From NCBI GenBank assembly GCA_963795195.1, contig CAWCGU010000006.1, positions 1,054,001 to 1,118,000 of the forward strand: DNA of 64,000 bases. The letters run 5' to 3'. Source of the stretch: CAWCGU01 sp963795195. Lineage in GTDB: Bacteria; Actinomycetota; Thermoleophilia; Solirubrobacterales; 70-9. Of the stretch, positions 55,061 to 63,170 are shown in pieces. A program made the position numbers and the translations under genes. Below the pieces are notes generated by a model. That model searched no databases, was not told where the DNA came from, and worked only from the letters and a program-made list of their open reading frames with translations. Positions within the stretch are counted from its first letter, which is position 1. Each line of letters starts with the position of its first letter.

Positions 55061-56602
55061 GTGGGGTTCCTGCGGAGACTCACTGAGGAGGACTACCTCC
55101 AACATCTCTACGAGCGCGATCCGGCTCGCTTCGTCGCCCTGACCGTGATCGGGCTCCTGGCCGCGGCTGTCGCCGGCTTGGTACCCGTGGCGGTCGGGAT
55201 CGGCTCCCACGTGCTGGGACTCTCGCTGGAAGACTTCCTGGCCGCCCTCGGGTTGATTTACATCCCCACGACGATCGTCGGTGTCTCCTTCGCAATCTCA
55301 TTCCGGCGGGGCCTGCGTGCGCTGCGCCGGCCGCTGGCGGAAACCAAGGCTGACGACTCCCTCGCAACCGAAACACTGGCCACGGCCTCGACTCTTCCCG
55401 CCGACGCCGCAATCGCCCTCGGGACGCGTGCGTTTCTCCTTGTCGTTCCCGTAGCGAGCCTGGTGATCCCGTTGCTCGGCGACGACCTCAGCGTGAGCGC
55501 AGTCACTCAGATCCTGATCGGCAGCCTGCTCTCGATTGCTGCCGTAACGGCGGGGGCGCAGCTCTATCTGGAACTGGCCTGTCAGCCGATTCGAGCCGCC
55601 CTGGATCGCCACCAGCTCGGGGTTGAGGGCCGAGCTCTCCAGCTCACCGGGAGGCTGGTCATCGGGATCGCGGTGACGTTGTTCTACGCGGCAGCAATCA
55701 CCGGCGCGGTTTTTATCGACCCGGACTCGAATGGCCTGTTCGTCCTCTTCGCGGTTGCGGCCGCCATCTCCCTGGTGCTCGTCGGATTCGGCTCGTTGCC
55801 GCTGTCGCTGACGATCCTGCATCCGATTCGGCGCTTGATCACCGGCACCAAGTCGGTCTCCGCGGGCGACCTCGAGACCGAGGTCCCGGTGACCAGCTCC
55901 GACGAGTTGGGTGAGCTGACCGCGAGCTTCAACCAGATGGTCGGCGACCTGCGGCGGCGCTCGGAGGAGCTGCGGTCCTCACGTGCGCGCATCGTCACGG
56001 CCTCCGATGAAGCTCGCCGCTCAGTCGAACGCGACCTTCACGACGGCGCCCAGCAGAACCTTGTGCTGCTGAGCCTCAAGCTCGGCATGATCGAGGAGAG
56101 CCTGGGGGCCGATCCGAGCCGGGCGGGCGAGCTGCTGGCCGAATCGCGTGCCGATCTTCAGACGGCGCTGGCCGAACTGCGCGACCTCGCCCACGGGATC
56201 TACCCCGCTGCGCTGACCAGCGGCGGGATAGCGCCCGCGATCAAGGCGGCGGCTGGACGCGGGGCGATTGCGGCGACGATCGAGTCCAGCGGGCTCGGGC
56301 GCTACCGCCCCGAACTCGAGGCCGCCGTCTACTTCTGCTGTCTCGAGGCGCTCCAGAACGCCTCCAAGTACGCGGGCGACGGGGCGGCGGCAACCGTGCG
56401 CCTCGAGGAGACCGAGGGCTGGCTGCGCTTCGAGGTCGCCGACGACGGCGCGGGCTTCGACCCGTCCAGGGGATCCGCGGGGGCGGGGCTGCAGAACCTG
56501 GCCGACCGCATCGGCGCGCTCGGAGGCGAGGTCGAGACCGAATCGGCACCAGGCCAAGGCACCGTCGTAAGCGGCGCGATTCCAGTGCAGGCTTCCGTGT
56601 AG
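55061..56602 (+). CDS. Membrane sensor histidine kinase
   Basis: Sensor kinase of 513 aa from GTG 55061 (VGFLRRLTEEDYLQHLY). Six or so membrane helices (FVALTVIGLLAAAVAGLVPV, AFLLVVPVASLVIPLLG, LFVLFAVAAAISLVLVGFG), HAMP (KSVSAGDLETEVPVTSSDEL), H-box RRSVERDLHDGAQQNLVLLS, N-box FCCLEALQNASKYAG, G1 VADDGAGFDPSRG and G2 GAGLQNLADRIGAL. It is more distant from the array at 22-37 kb and closer, in its ATP-binding domain, to the histidine-less protein at 41537. No adjacent response regulator; the NarL-type regulator at 42.7 kb is the nearest. A -50 motif links it to the receivers. Confidence 0.92.
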   Translation: MGFLRRLTEEDYLQHLYERDPARFVALTVIGLLAAAVAGLVPVAVGIGSHVLGLSLEDFLAALGLIYIPTTIVGVSFAISFRRGLRALRRPLAETKADDSLATETLATASTLPADAAIALGTRAFLLVVPVASLVIPLLGDDLSVSAVTQILIGSLLSIAAVTAGAQLYLELACQPIRAALDRHQLGVEGRALQLTGRLVIGIAVTLFYAAAITGAVFIDPDSNGLFVLFAVAAAISLVLVGFGSLPLSLTILHPIRRLITGTKSVSAGDLETEVPVTSSDELGELTASFNQMVGDLRRRSEELRSSRARIVTASDEARRSVERDLHDGAQQNLVLLSLKLGMIEESLGADPSRAGELLAESRADLQTALAELRDLAHGIYPAALTSGGIAPAIKAAAGRGAIAATIESSGLGRYRPELEAAVYFCCLEALQNASKYAGDGAAATVRLEETEGWLRFEVADDGAGFDPSRGSAGAGLQNLADRIGALGGEVETESAPGQGTVVSGAIPVQASV

Positions 56603-56629
56603 CGCTCGGGGTTTGCCAGACTCCTCACG

Positions 56630-57823
56630 ATGGGGAGCCCTCGCCGAGTCGTGCTGCTTGCCTGTGTCGCGTTTGCCCTCGCCCTGGCCGCGGCGGCCTG
56701 CGGGGAGAAGAGCGAGAACGTCGCCGTTGCGCTTACCGCCGAGCCGGCTGCCGTGGCGAGCGAGTCCACGGCCGTCGCGTCGAGCAGCGAGCCGGCAGCG
56801 GCGCTCAACCCCAGGCAGGCGCGTTTGGCGCGCCGGCTCGACTCAGCGCTTGCCCTCGCGGGCCGCGTCACCGGCGGCCCGGGCGCGACGGCGGCGATCG
56901 TCCACAAGGGCGAGCTGGTCTGGGAAGGGGCTGCGGGCCTGGCCCGCGTCAAGCCGGAGCGCCGCATGACCCCCGAGGACAAGTTTGCGATCGCCAGCAT
57001 CACCAAGATGTACACGGCGACGCTGGCGATGCTGCTGGTGGAGGGGGGCAAGCTCGACCTCGACGAACCCATCTCTGAGGCGCTGCCTGAGATCCGCAAC
57101 GCCGACCGGATCACGACGCGGATGCTGCTCAAGCACCGCTCGGGCATCGGCGACTACTTCGCCAACGGCGAGTTCGCCCGCATCCTGCGGGCGGACCCGA
57201 CCCACGAGTGGACCCGTGAGGAGGTGCTCGGCTTCATCCGCGGATCGCGATTTCCCCCGGGCGCGCGCTACTCGTATTCCAACTCGGGCTACGTGGCCGC
57301 GGGCGGAGTTCTCGAGCACGCCGCAGGCGCCCCGGTCGACCAGCTCTTCGACGAGCTGATCGCCGCCCCGCTCGGGCTCTCAGAGTCGACCTTCACCTAC
57401 GACCCCGAGCGCTCCGACGAGTTCGCCGCCCCCTACCGCATCCGCCGTGGCAGGCCGATCAGCCGGCTGGCGCCGGGCGGGATCCTCTCCTCCGACTTCA
57501 TCGGCCCGGTCTGGACCGACGGCGGCCTCGGGCAGACGGCCGCCGATCTGGCGCTCTTCACCAACGCGCTCTTCGACGGGCGAGTCGTCAGCCCAGAGTC
57601 GCTCGAGCAGATGCTGCCTCCGGGCGGGCGCGGCTACGGCCTCGGCATGTACCGGTTCGGGGCTGCCGGAGCGAGCTGGTGGGGCCACGACGGCTCCTAC
57701 GGCGGCTACACCTCGGAGAGCTACACCGACCGGGACCGGGACCTGACGATCTCGGTGTTGGCCAACAACGCCAAGGCCTACCGCATCTGGCTGGCGCTGG
57801 CGCTAGTCCTGCGGGGCAAGTAG
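56630..57823 (+). CDS. Beta-lactamase-fold serine hydrolase lipoprotein
   Basis: Class C beta-lactamase/DD-carboxypeptidase-fold protein, 397 aa. N-terminal lipoprotein signal with lipobox LAAAACGE (Cys near residue 24). Catalytic SxxK in FAIASITKMYTATLAML, YxN in YSYSNSGYVAAGGV and HxG in WGHDGSYGG in place of the KTG triad. Such proteins are esterases, D-aminopeptidases or wall enzymes rather than antibiotic-degrading lactamases. Length and domain order are normal. 27 bp after the histidine kinase stop, so possibly in the same transcript and under its control. Confidence 0.87.
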   Translation: MGSPRRVVLLACVAFALALAAAACGEKSENVAVALTAEPAAVASESTAVASSSEPAAALNPRQARLARRLDSALALAGRVTGGPGATAAIVHKGELVWEGAAGLARVKPERRMTPEDKFAIASITKMYTATLAMLLVEGGKLDLDEPISEALPEIRNADRITTRMLLKHRSGIGDYFANGEFARILRADPTHEWTREEVLGFIRGSRFPPGARYSYSNSGYVAAGGVLEHAAGAPVDQLFDELIAAPLGLSESTFTYDPERSDEFAAPYRIRRGRPISRLAPGGILSSDFIGPVWTDGGLGQTAADLALFTNALFDGRVVSPESLEQMLPPGGRGYGLGMYRFGAAGASWWGHDGSYGGYTSESYTDRDRDLTISVLANNAKAYRIWLALALVLRGK

Positions 57824-57879
57824 CGCCGTCCCAGCCCTGCCCCGAGTCCGGGCGGAACGACGCCGAGCGACTGGTGCGC

Positions 57880-58683
57880 TCAGCAGGCGGCCTGGGCCGC
57901 GGCGACCGCTTGAGTCATCCGCGTCCAGAGTGAGCGGAGCTTCGTGCGGGCGCGCTTGCGCAGAGTGACGTTCGGAGCTGCCTTGACGCGCTGCAGCTGA
58001 GCGGCAACCTGCGCGACGAGCCGGTCGCGCTGCGCGCTCTTGGCGGTGCAAGCCTGGGTGCCCGAGCCGGTCGCGCCCTGGCCGCCGACGGTCTGGGAGC
58101 CCGTGCCCTGATCCCCGTCCTGGCCGTTCGTGTCCTGGGGGCCGGGCGCGGTCTCGCGCGAAACGCCGAACATCTGCGTCGCGTAAGCGCCGCCCTTGGC
58201 GGCCGCGAGGCCCATCCCGGTCAGCGCCCAATCCGTGTCGAGCATCCCGGCGTTGTGGCTGGGGCTCGCCTTCCAGGCGCTCAAGAACTCCTGGGGGGTG
58301 GCCGGCGCGGCGAAGGAGATGTTCTCACCGGTGCCGGCTCCCTCGGGGAAGCCGGCCGCGATGGCGCGCTCGAACGGGGTGACCCCCTCGGGCGAGTTGT
58401 GGGAGAAGTAGTCGCGGGTCGCCATGTCCTCGCTGTGGGAGCGGGCGGCCTGCTCGAGGGCCGGGTCGACGGCCAGCGCGGGAAGGCCGTTGTCGGCGCG
58501 GTAGCCGTTGACGAGGCAGAGCAGGGTCTCCTCAGCGGCCCTGACGTTGCTGGCGGTGATCTTGATCGTCTCGCCGGGGCAGGGCAGCGCCGCCTGGGCG
58601 GCCGGAGCGAAGGCCAGCCCGCAGGCGATGGCGGTGGCGGCACCTAGTACGCAGTTGCGGACTGTTTTGGTGATCTCGTTCAT
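57880..58683 (-). CDS. Secreted CAP-domain (YkwD-like) protein
   Basis: Exported protein of 267 residues: signal peptide (AATAIACGLAFAPAAQA), CAP domain with LLCLVNGYRADNGLPALAVD, QAARSHSEDMATRDYFSHNS, GTGENISF and SPSHNAGMLDTDWALTGMGL, the standard YkwD motifs. A Gly/Gln/Asp-rich linker (~190-215) leads to a basic helical C-terminus (VAQVAAQLQRVKAAPNVTLR) with terminal Cys. It resembles the CAP protein at 53 kb in its first half but has a different C-terminal part. The -50 motif and a 13-bp palindrome (58737-58749) lie upstream. Wall-associated role is inferred. Confidence 0.87.
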   Translation of the reverse strand: MNEITKTVRNCVLGAATAIACGLAFAPAAQAALPCPGETIKITASNVRAAEETLLCLVNGYRADNGLPALAVDPALEQAARSHSEDMATRDYFSHNSPEGVTPFERAIAAGFPEGAGTGENISFAAPATPQEFLSAWKASPSHNAGMLDTDWALTGMGLAAAKGGAYATQMFGVSRETAPGPQDTNGQDGDQGTGSQTVGGQGATGSGTQACTAKSAQRDRLVAQVAAQLQRVKAAPNVTLRKRARTKLRSLWTRMTQAVAAAQAAC

Positions 58684-58713
58684 GGCTGTGATCCTCCCTC
58701 AGTCGAGGAGGCC

Positions 58714-58734
58714 AGTCTCGCGTGCTGGCACTGA
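58714..58734 (-). promoter_or_regulatory. Fixed-spacing -50 motif, copy 8
   Basis: Minus strand TCAGTGCCAGCACGCGAGAC; first base 51 nt before the ATG of the CAP gene. A perfect palindrome CCGTCAGTGACGG lies 3 bp further upstream. Confidence 0.6.
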
Positions 58735-58794
58735 TCCCGTCAGTGACGGTGCTCACGCTGTGGCAGAGCTCACAGATGAGGCAGACAGCCGGTT

Positions 58795-59937
58795 TCAGCC
58801 GATTCGCGTCGCGATCCACTGCGACAGGAACGGCTCGGCGATCCAGTAGGCGCCCTTTTCGGTGGCGACCAGCTCACGCTGGACGAGGGCGCCAAGGGCC
58901 TTCTGCAGGTTGGTCGCGGCCGGCAGCTCGTGGCGGCGCCGGTAGTCCTGGCTGAAGGGGCGAGCCGGGGAATCCGCGGCAAGGGCGGCGAGCACCAGCT
59001 TCTGGACGCTCGACGCGCGCTCCCAGATCAGCTGGAAGTGAGCGTTCTCGGACTGCAGCACGGCGTCGAGCGCCACGTCGAGGTCCGGGCCCGCGGCTTC
59101 GCCGCCTTCGTCGACCTGCTCCCAGAGGAAGTAGGCGAGTTCCTGGGTCGCGTAGGGGTGGCCGCCGGTCAGGTCCAGCAGGGCTCCGAGGCACTGCGGG
59201 GCGATTCTCCGTCCACTGGCGCGAAAGCGCTCGGCGATGAACGGAGCGAAGAGGTCGGGCGCGATCGGGCCCAGCTCGGTCGACTTGGCGCTGCGCCAGA
59301 AGGGCTCGTTGCTGTCGCTGAAGATGCGCTCCATGATGTGGCGGCGACTGCCGAGATAGACGTGCGAGACCTCGGGTTGCGTCTGGAACACCGAGCGCAG
59401 CAGCTTCGGCAGGTCGGGATCGATCTCGACTATCTCCTGGAACTCGTCGATCACCAGCGCGACGCCGCGACCGCGGGCGGAGCCCAGCTCCCCCGGGAGC
59501 TGCAGCAGCCGCTCGAGGGTGGCGTCGATGTCCTCCCGGGCCCGCGAGACACCGAAGCTGAAGCTGAGGCTGCCGTCCTCAGGGCTGATCGAGATCGTCG
59601 GTTCAGCCCGCAGCCCGCGAAACGGCGCCAGCGCCCGGTCCTTCGCGCGCTCCAGCGGTGAGGCGATGTTTTCGTAGATCGAGGAGGCGAGCTTCTCGGC
59701 GAGCTTCTCCTTGGTCGCCGTCGTCATTAGGTCGACGTGGGCGACCAGGTGTCCCTTCGCCAGCAGTTCGCGCTGCGCCCTCCAGACCAGCGACGACTTT
59801 CCGAAGCGGCGCGGAGCGAAGATGACTACGTCCTGGCCGTTGAGCACGTCTGTGAGAAGTTCGGCCAACTCGCGCTCGCGGTCGGCGAAGGATTCGTCGA
59901 GGGCCAGGGCTCCGTATCGGAAGGGGTTTACTGCCAT
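58795..59937 (-). CDS. AAA/STAND-type ATPase (archaeal ATPase family)
   Basis: Cytoplasmic ATPase of 380 aa from ATG 59937 (MAVNPFRYGALALDESFADR). Walker A is FAPRRFGKSSLVWRAQ, Walker B ALVIDEFQEIVEI, sensor region HVYLGSRRHIMERIF, and the GGHPYATQELAYFLWEQ motif is typical of the archaeal ATPase_2 family, followed by a winged helix (FSQDYRRRHELPAATNLQKA). Such stand-alone NTPases are often accessory genes of uncertain role, possibly defence or regulation. No Shine-Dalgarno is visible, and the start lies at the edge of an AT-rich palindromic region, so the mRNA may be leaderless and self-regulated. Confidence 0.85.
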   Translation of the reverse strand: MAVNPFRYGALALDESFADRERELAELLTDVLNGQDVVIFAPRRFGKSSLVWRAQRELLAKGHLVAHVDLMTTATKEKLAEKLASSIYENIASPLERAKDRALAPFRGLRAEPTISISPEDGSLSFSFGVSRAREDIDATLERLLQLPGELGSARGRGVALVIDEFQEIVEIDPDLPKLLRSVFQTQPEVSHVYLGSRRHIMERIFSDSNEPFWRSAKSTELGPIAPDLFAPFIAERFRASGRRIAPQCLGALLDLTGGHPYATQELAYFLWEQVDEGGEAAGPDLDVALDAVLQSENAHFQLIWERASSVQKLVLAALAADSPARPFSQDYRRRHELPAATNLQKALGALVQRELVATEKGAYWIAEPFLSQWIATRIG

Positions 59938-59940
59938 ATA

Positions 59941-60026
59941 CCGTGAGGTATTATACGTGTTGGTATAGGACATCCGCTGAGGCCCGGGTATCGCATATAC
60001 CAGGGGGTATTATACCTTGACGTATA
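59941..60026. promoter_or_regulatory. AT-rich palindromic control region of the ATPase gene
   Basis: Contains GGTATTATACG (59947-59957), GGTAT-N5-ATACC (59987-60001) and the perfect GGTATTATACC (60006-60016), plus more GTATA units. The AT content contrasts sharply with both flanks. Repeated operators for one dimeric protein are likely; which protein is unknown. Confidence 0.55.
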
Positions 60027-60950
60027 TCAAGTCCCTTCGGCCTCGGGGTCCGTGTAGACGCCCTTGAGCCAAGGCGGGGTGACCGCGAAATCGTGGGCAG
60101 GTTCCGTCTCGGCAACCGACTCGATCGGGATCGCGATCAGGCCGGAGGCCGGCGTCCAGCGCTGACGCTCGATCCCGTCGTCGCGGACGTTGCCGGCATG
60201 GCTGCCGCTGGAGACGTAGAAGCTCCCCGTCTCGGGGCCCCAGCCGCCCTGGGGGCGAGCGCCGAGCGCCTCGGAGACATCCTTGAGCGGACCGATGTCG
60301 GCGTCGGAGCCCCAGTTGCCGGGACCCTGCTCGTAGTTATAGCCATGGTGGGAGCTTGCGCGGGCGAAGCTGCCACCGGGGCCGATCCGCACCGCGTACT
60401 GCTCCCAGTCGTCGCGATGGAACCCTGCGTCGCCGGGCAGCGCCTCGAGCGTCGAGGAGTCCGGGTAGTAGAGCCAGTACTGCAGGTAGAGGTTGCCCTG
60501 CCGCCCGCCGGAGCAATCGCTCTGCGGCGGAGCCGATCTGCCGTCGCGGCAGTCGATTGCGTGAACGAAGGCCACTGCCGGCAGGCCAGAGTGAGTGCGC
60601 GCCACAGCGCCGCTTGCCGGGGCAAGCGAGCACTCGGCCTCGCGGCACTCCCGGAAATCGACGGGCAGCTCCAGCTCACCTTGCTCGTAGACGATCTCCG
60701 GACTGTGTTCGGCGAATAGCCCGGCGATCTCGGAGCCGTACTGGGCGACCAGCGCAGACCTGATCTCGCAGGCATCGTCGAGCGAGACGGCGCAGGCGAT
60801 CCGCGACGCGATCGCCTCGGCGAGTGCCAGGCCGGGTAGCCGCGCGCCGACCAGCGCCAGCGCCCCGACCAAGACCAGCGAGACGAGCGCGACGAGGCCG
60901 ACCCATTCGATCGTTGCCTGCCCCCTCTGTCCAGCGGGCGCCTCCTGCAT
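60027..60950 (-). CDS. Exported protein with TadE/pilin-like N-terminus
   Basis: Protein of 307 residues. The N-terminus RGQATIEWVGLVALVSLVLVG has the GxxxxE and hydrophobic helix of TadE-like pseudopilins (cleavage after Gly, mature protein starting QATIEW). The rest is a globular extracytoplasmic domain with Cys pairs (FRECREAECSLAP, AIDCRDGRSAPPQSDCSGG) and a region NLYLQYWLYYPDSSTLEALP then HRDDWEQYAVRIGPGG, which recalls the HRxDWE motif of NPP1/Vps62-like domains. The similarity is by eye. It could be displayed through a pilus-like assembly; only pilT, at 15 kb, is seen among pilus genes here. Its stop is at the far edge of the AT-rich ATPase promoter region. Confidence 0.72.
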   Translation of the reverse strand: MQEAPAGQRGQATIEWVGLVALVSLVLVGALALVGARLPGLALAEAIASRIACAVSLDDACEIRSALVAQYGSEIAGLFAEHSPEIVYEQGELELPVDFRECREAECSLAPASGAVARTHSGLPAVAFVHAIDCRDGRSAPPQSDCSGGRQGNLYLQYWLYYPDSSTLEALPGDAGFHRDDWEQYAVRIGPGGSFARASSHHGYNYEQGPGNWGSDADIGPLKDVSEALGARPQGGWGPETGSFYVSSGSHAGNVRDDGIERQRWTPASGLIAIPIESVAETEPAHDFAVTPPWLKGVYTDPEAEGT

Positions 60951-61044
60951 GAGTCGACGGTGGCAGCGCCGCTGTCACGCGTGGCGCGCGCTTTGTCAGG
61001 GGTTCGTGACGGGGTCGTGCCAAAGCAACGGATAGATTTGCCTG

Positions 61045-61311
61045 ATGCCGAGCGTGCCCCCGACGATCGAGAAGAAGCAGCGCAGCAGCTGGAAGCTCTG
61101 GGCGGTCGGGATCGCCGGGCTGCTGCTGGCGATCTTCGTCGCCCAGAACATTCAAAAGGTCACGGTCGACTTCCTCTTCGTCGAAACCGAGACGCCGCTG
61201 ATCATCGCTTTGCTGATCGCCGGTGGGCTCGGCGGGCTGATCGGCTGGCTCGGCCCAATCGTGCGCCGTGGCCGCCACCACGACCGCAACCGCCAGACCG
61301 ACGAGAAGTAG
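61045..61311 (+). CDS. LapA-like (DUF1049) small membrane protein
   Basis: 88-residue protein with two membrane helices: LWAVGIAGLLLAIFVAQNIQ and IIALLIAGGLGGLIGWLGPI. The N...V...F pattern between them (QKVTVDFLFVETETPL) is characteristic of the lipopolysaccharide-assembly-protein-A domain family, which in actinobacteria has an undefined envelope role. Stands alone between divergent and convergent neighbours. A TCAGGGG...ACGGGG sequence 49 nt upstream faintly resembles the -50 motif. Confidence 0.85.
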   Translation: MPSVPPTIEKKQRSSWKLWAVGIAGLLLAIFVAQNIQKVTVDFLFVETETPLIIALLIAGGLGGLIGWLGPIVRRGRHHDRNRQTDEK

Positions 61312-61350
61312 CCCGATGGGTGGCCCGACGTCGTCGGGCCCGCGGCGGCG

Positions 61351-62784
61351 CTAGAGGTTCGGTATCTCCGAGGCGATGTCGGCGGCGGCCTGCTTGGCGT
61401 CGGCGAACAGCATCGACGTGTTCGGCTCGTAGAAGAGGTCATTGTCGATGCCGGCGAAGCCGGGGCTGAGCGAACGCTTGATCACGATCACCTCCTGGGC
61501 CTCGGAGACCTCGATGATCGGCATCCCGGCGATCGGGCTGTCCGGGTCGTTCTTGGCGGCCGGGTTGGTGACGTCGTTTGCGCCGATGACGACGGCGACG
61601 TCGGTGCGCGGCATCTCCGGGTTGATGTCGTCCATCTCGCGCAGCTTTTCGTAGGGGACGTCTGCCTCCGCCAGCAGCACGTTCATGTGCCCGGGCATTC
61701 GTCCCGCAACCGGATGAATCGCGTACTCGACGGTCACGCCCTTCTTCTCGAGCTCAACGGCCATCTCCTTGACGGCGTGCTGAGCCTGGGCGACTGCGAG
61801 GCCATAGCCGGGAACGATCACGACGGTGTCGGCGTAGGCGAGCTTGATCGCTGCATCCTGGGCGCCGATCGAAATGTGCGGGCGCTCCTCGCCACTGGCG
61901 GCCGGCCCGCCGCTGGGGGCGCCGCCGAAGCCGGCAAAGAGCACATTGGCGACGGAGCGGTTCATCGCGGTCGCCATCTCCATCGTCAGGATCGTTCCCG
62001 AGGAGCCGACCAGGGTGCCGGCGACGATCAGCGCGACGTTGTCGAGCGCCATCCCGGCGGCCGCAGCGGAGAGGCCGGTGAAAGCGTTGAGCAACGAGAT
62101 CACGACCGGCATGTCTGCGCCGCCTATCGGCAGCACCGCCAGGTTGCCGAGCAAGCCGGCGGCGATCAGGACGCCGATGAATAGCGGCTGGCTGGGGTCG
62201 CCGTTATTGATGCCAAGGACGATGCAGCCGGCGACGATCCCGATCAGCAGCAGCGCGTTGACCACCTGCTGACCCGGTATCGAAAGCGGCTGAGTCGGGA
62301 TCAGGTCCTGGAGCTTGGCGAAGGCGATGTTCGACCCCCAGAAGGAGATCGAGCCGACGACCATCGCGAAGAGGATCGGCACGAAGGTTTCGAGCGGGAT
62401 CTCGGCCAGGGCGCCGTGGTCGATCTCTGTGAGGCTGTAGCGGAACTCCGACCAGGCGATCAGCGCGACTGCGCCGCCGCCGACGCCGTTGTAGAGGGCG
62501 ACCATCTGCGGCATCTCCGTCATCTGCACCCGCAGCGAGGCGACGATGCCGACGGTGGTGCCGATCAGCAGGCCGACGACGAGCAGGCCCCAGTTGCCGA
62601 TGCCGTCGAGCAGCAGGGTGGTGAGGACTGCGACCACCATGCCGGCGGCGGCGAGCAGGTTTCCCTGCTTGGCGGTGGTCGGATGCGTTCCTCCGCGGAC
62701 GCCGAGGATGAACATCGAGAAGGCGACGATGTAGAGGATGGTGGCGAGGTCGCCACCGGGTTCGAGGACGGCGAGCAGGCTCAC
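61351..62784 (-). CDS. pntB: NAD(P) transhydrogenase subunit beta
   Basis: Membrane-bound proton-translocating transhydrogenase, beta subunit: transfers hydride between NADH and NADP+ driven by the proton gradient. About nine membrane helices at the N-terminus (LLAVLEPGGDLATILYIVAF onwards), then the NADP-binding dIII domain with VVIVPGYGLAVAQAQHAVKE, YAIHPVAGRMPGHMNVLLAE, DDINPEMPRTDVAVVIGAND and VIVIKRSLSPGFAGIDNDLF. 477 aa is full length. GTG start at 62784 overlaps the stop of the preceding subunit gene by 4 bp. Confidence 0.95.
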   Translation of the reverse strand: MSLLAVLEPGGDLATILYIVAFSMFILGVRGGTHPTTAKQGNLLAAAGMVVAVLTTLLLDGIGNWGLLVVGLLIGTTVGIVASLRVQMTEMPQMVALYNGVGGGAVALIAWSEFRYSLTEIDHGALAEIPLETFVPILFAMVVGSISFWGSNIAFAKLQDLIPTQPLSIPGQQVVNALLLIGIVAGCIVLGINNGDPSQPLFIGVLIAAGLLGNLAVLPIGGADMPVVISLLNAFTGLSAAAAGMALDNVALIVAGTLVGSSGTILTMEMATAMNRSVANVLFAGFGGAPSGGPAASGEERPHISIGAQDAAIKLAYADTVVIVPGYGLAVAQAQHAVKEMAVELEKKGVTVEYAIHPVAGRMPGHMNVLLAEADVPYEKLREMDDINPEMPRTDVAVVIGANDVTNPAAKNDPDSPIAGMPIIEVSEAQEVIVIKRSLSPGFAGIDNDLFYEPNTSMLFADAKQAAADIASEIPNL

Positions 62785-63134
62785 GAGGTGCCCTCGGCAG
62801 ACCCGGCCGAACCGGACGCTCCAGCGGTGGTTTCGGCCGGCGCTTCTGCTGGCTTCGGCTTCTTGCGCGTGAACATCCCCAGCATGCGGTCGGTGACCAT
62901 GAAGCCGCCGACGATGTTGATCGCGCCGAAGGCGATTGCGATCGTGCCGATGATGTCCTCGAGGGCGTCGTCGGCGTAGCCGATCACGATCAGCCCGCCG
63001 AGCATGACGATGCCGTGGATGGCGTTCGTCTGCGACATCAACGGCGTGTGCAGCGTGGTCGGCACCTTGGAGATGACCTCGAAACCGACGAAGGCGGCGA
63101 GCACGAAGATGACCAGTTCGGTGACGACGTCCAT
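62781..63134 (-). CDS. pntAB: NAD(P) transhydrogenase subunit alpha, membrane part
   Basis: Separate 117-residue membrane portion of the alpha subunit, as in three-subunit transhydrogenases. Helices ELVIFVLAAFVGFEVISKVP, SQTNAIHGIVMLGGLIVIGY and IIGTIAIAFGAINIVGGFMV are typical; the C-terminus is an acidic Ala-rich tail. It lies 36 bp after the pntAA stop and overlaps pntB by 4 bp, so one operon. Confidence 0.93.
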   Translation of the reverse strand: MDVVTELVIFVLAAFVGFEVISKVPTTLHTPLMSQTNAIHGIVMLGGLIVIGYADDALEDIIGTIAIAFGAINIVGGFMVTDRMLGMFTRKKPKPAEAPAETTAGASGSAGSAEGTS

Positions 63135-63170
63135 GGTTGGTTGCTGGTCGCTGGTCGTCGCATCCGGCGA

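Noticed and set aside
60996..61045. TCAGGGG...ACGGGG 49 nt before the LapA-like gene
   Set aside because: The middle of the motif does not match; mentioned only as a faint resemblance.
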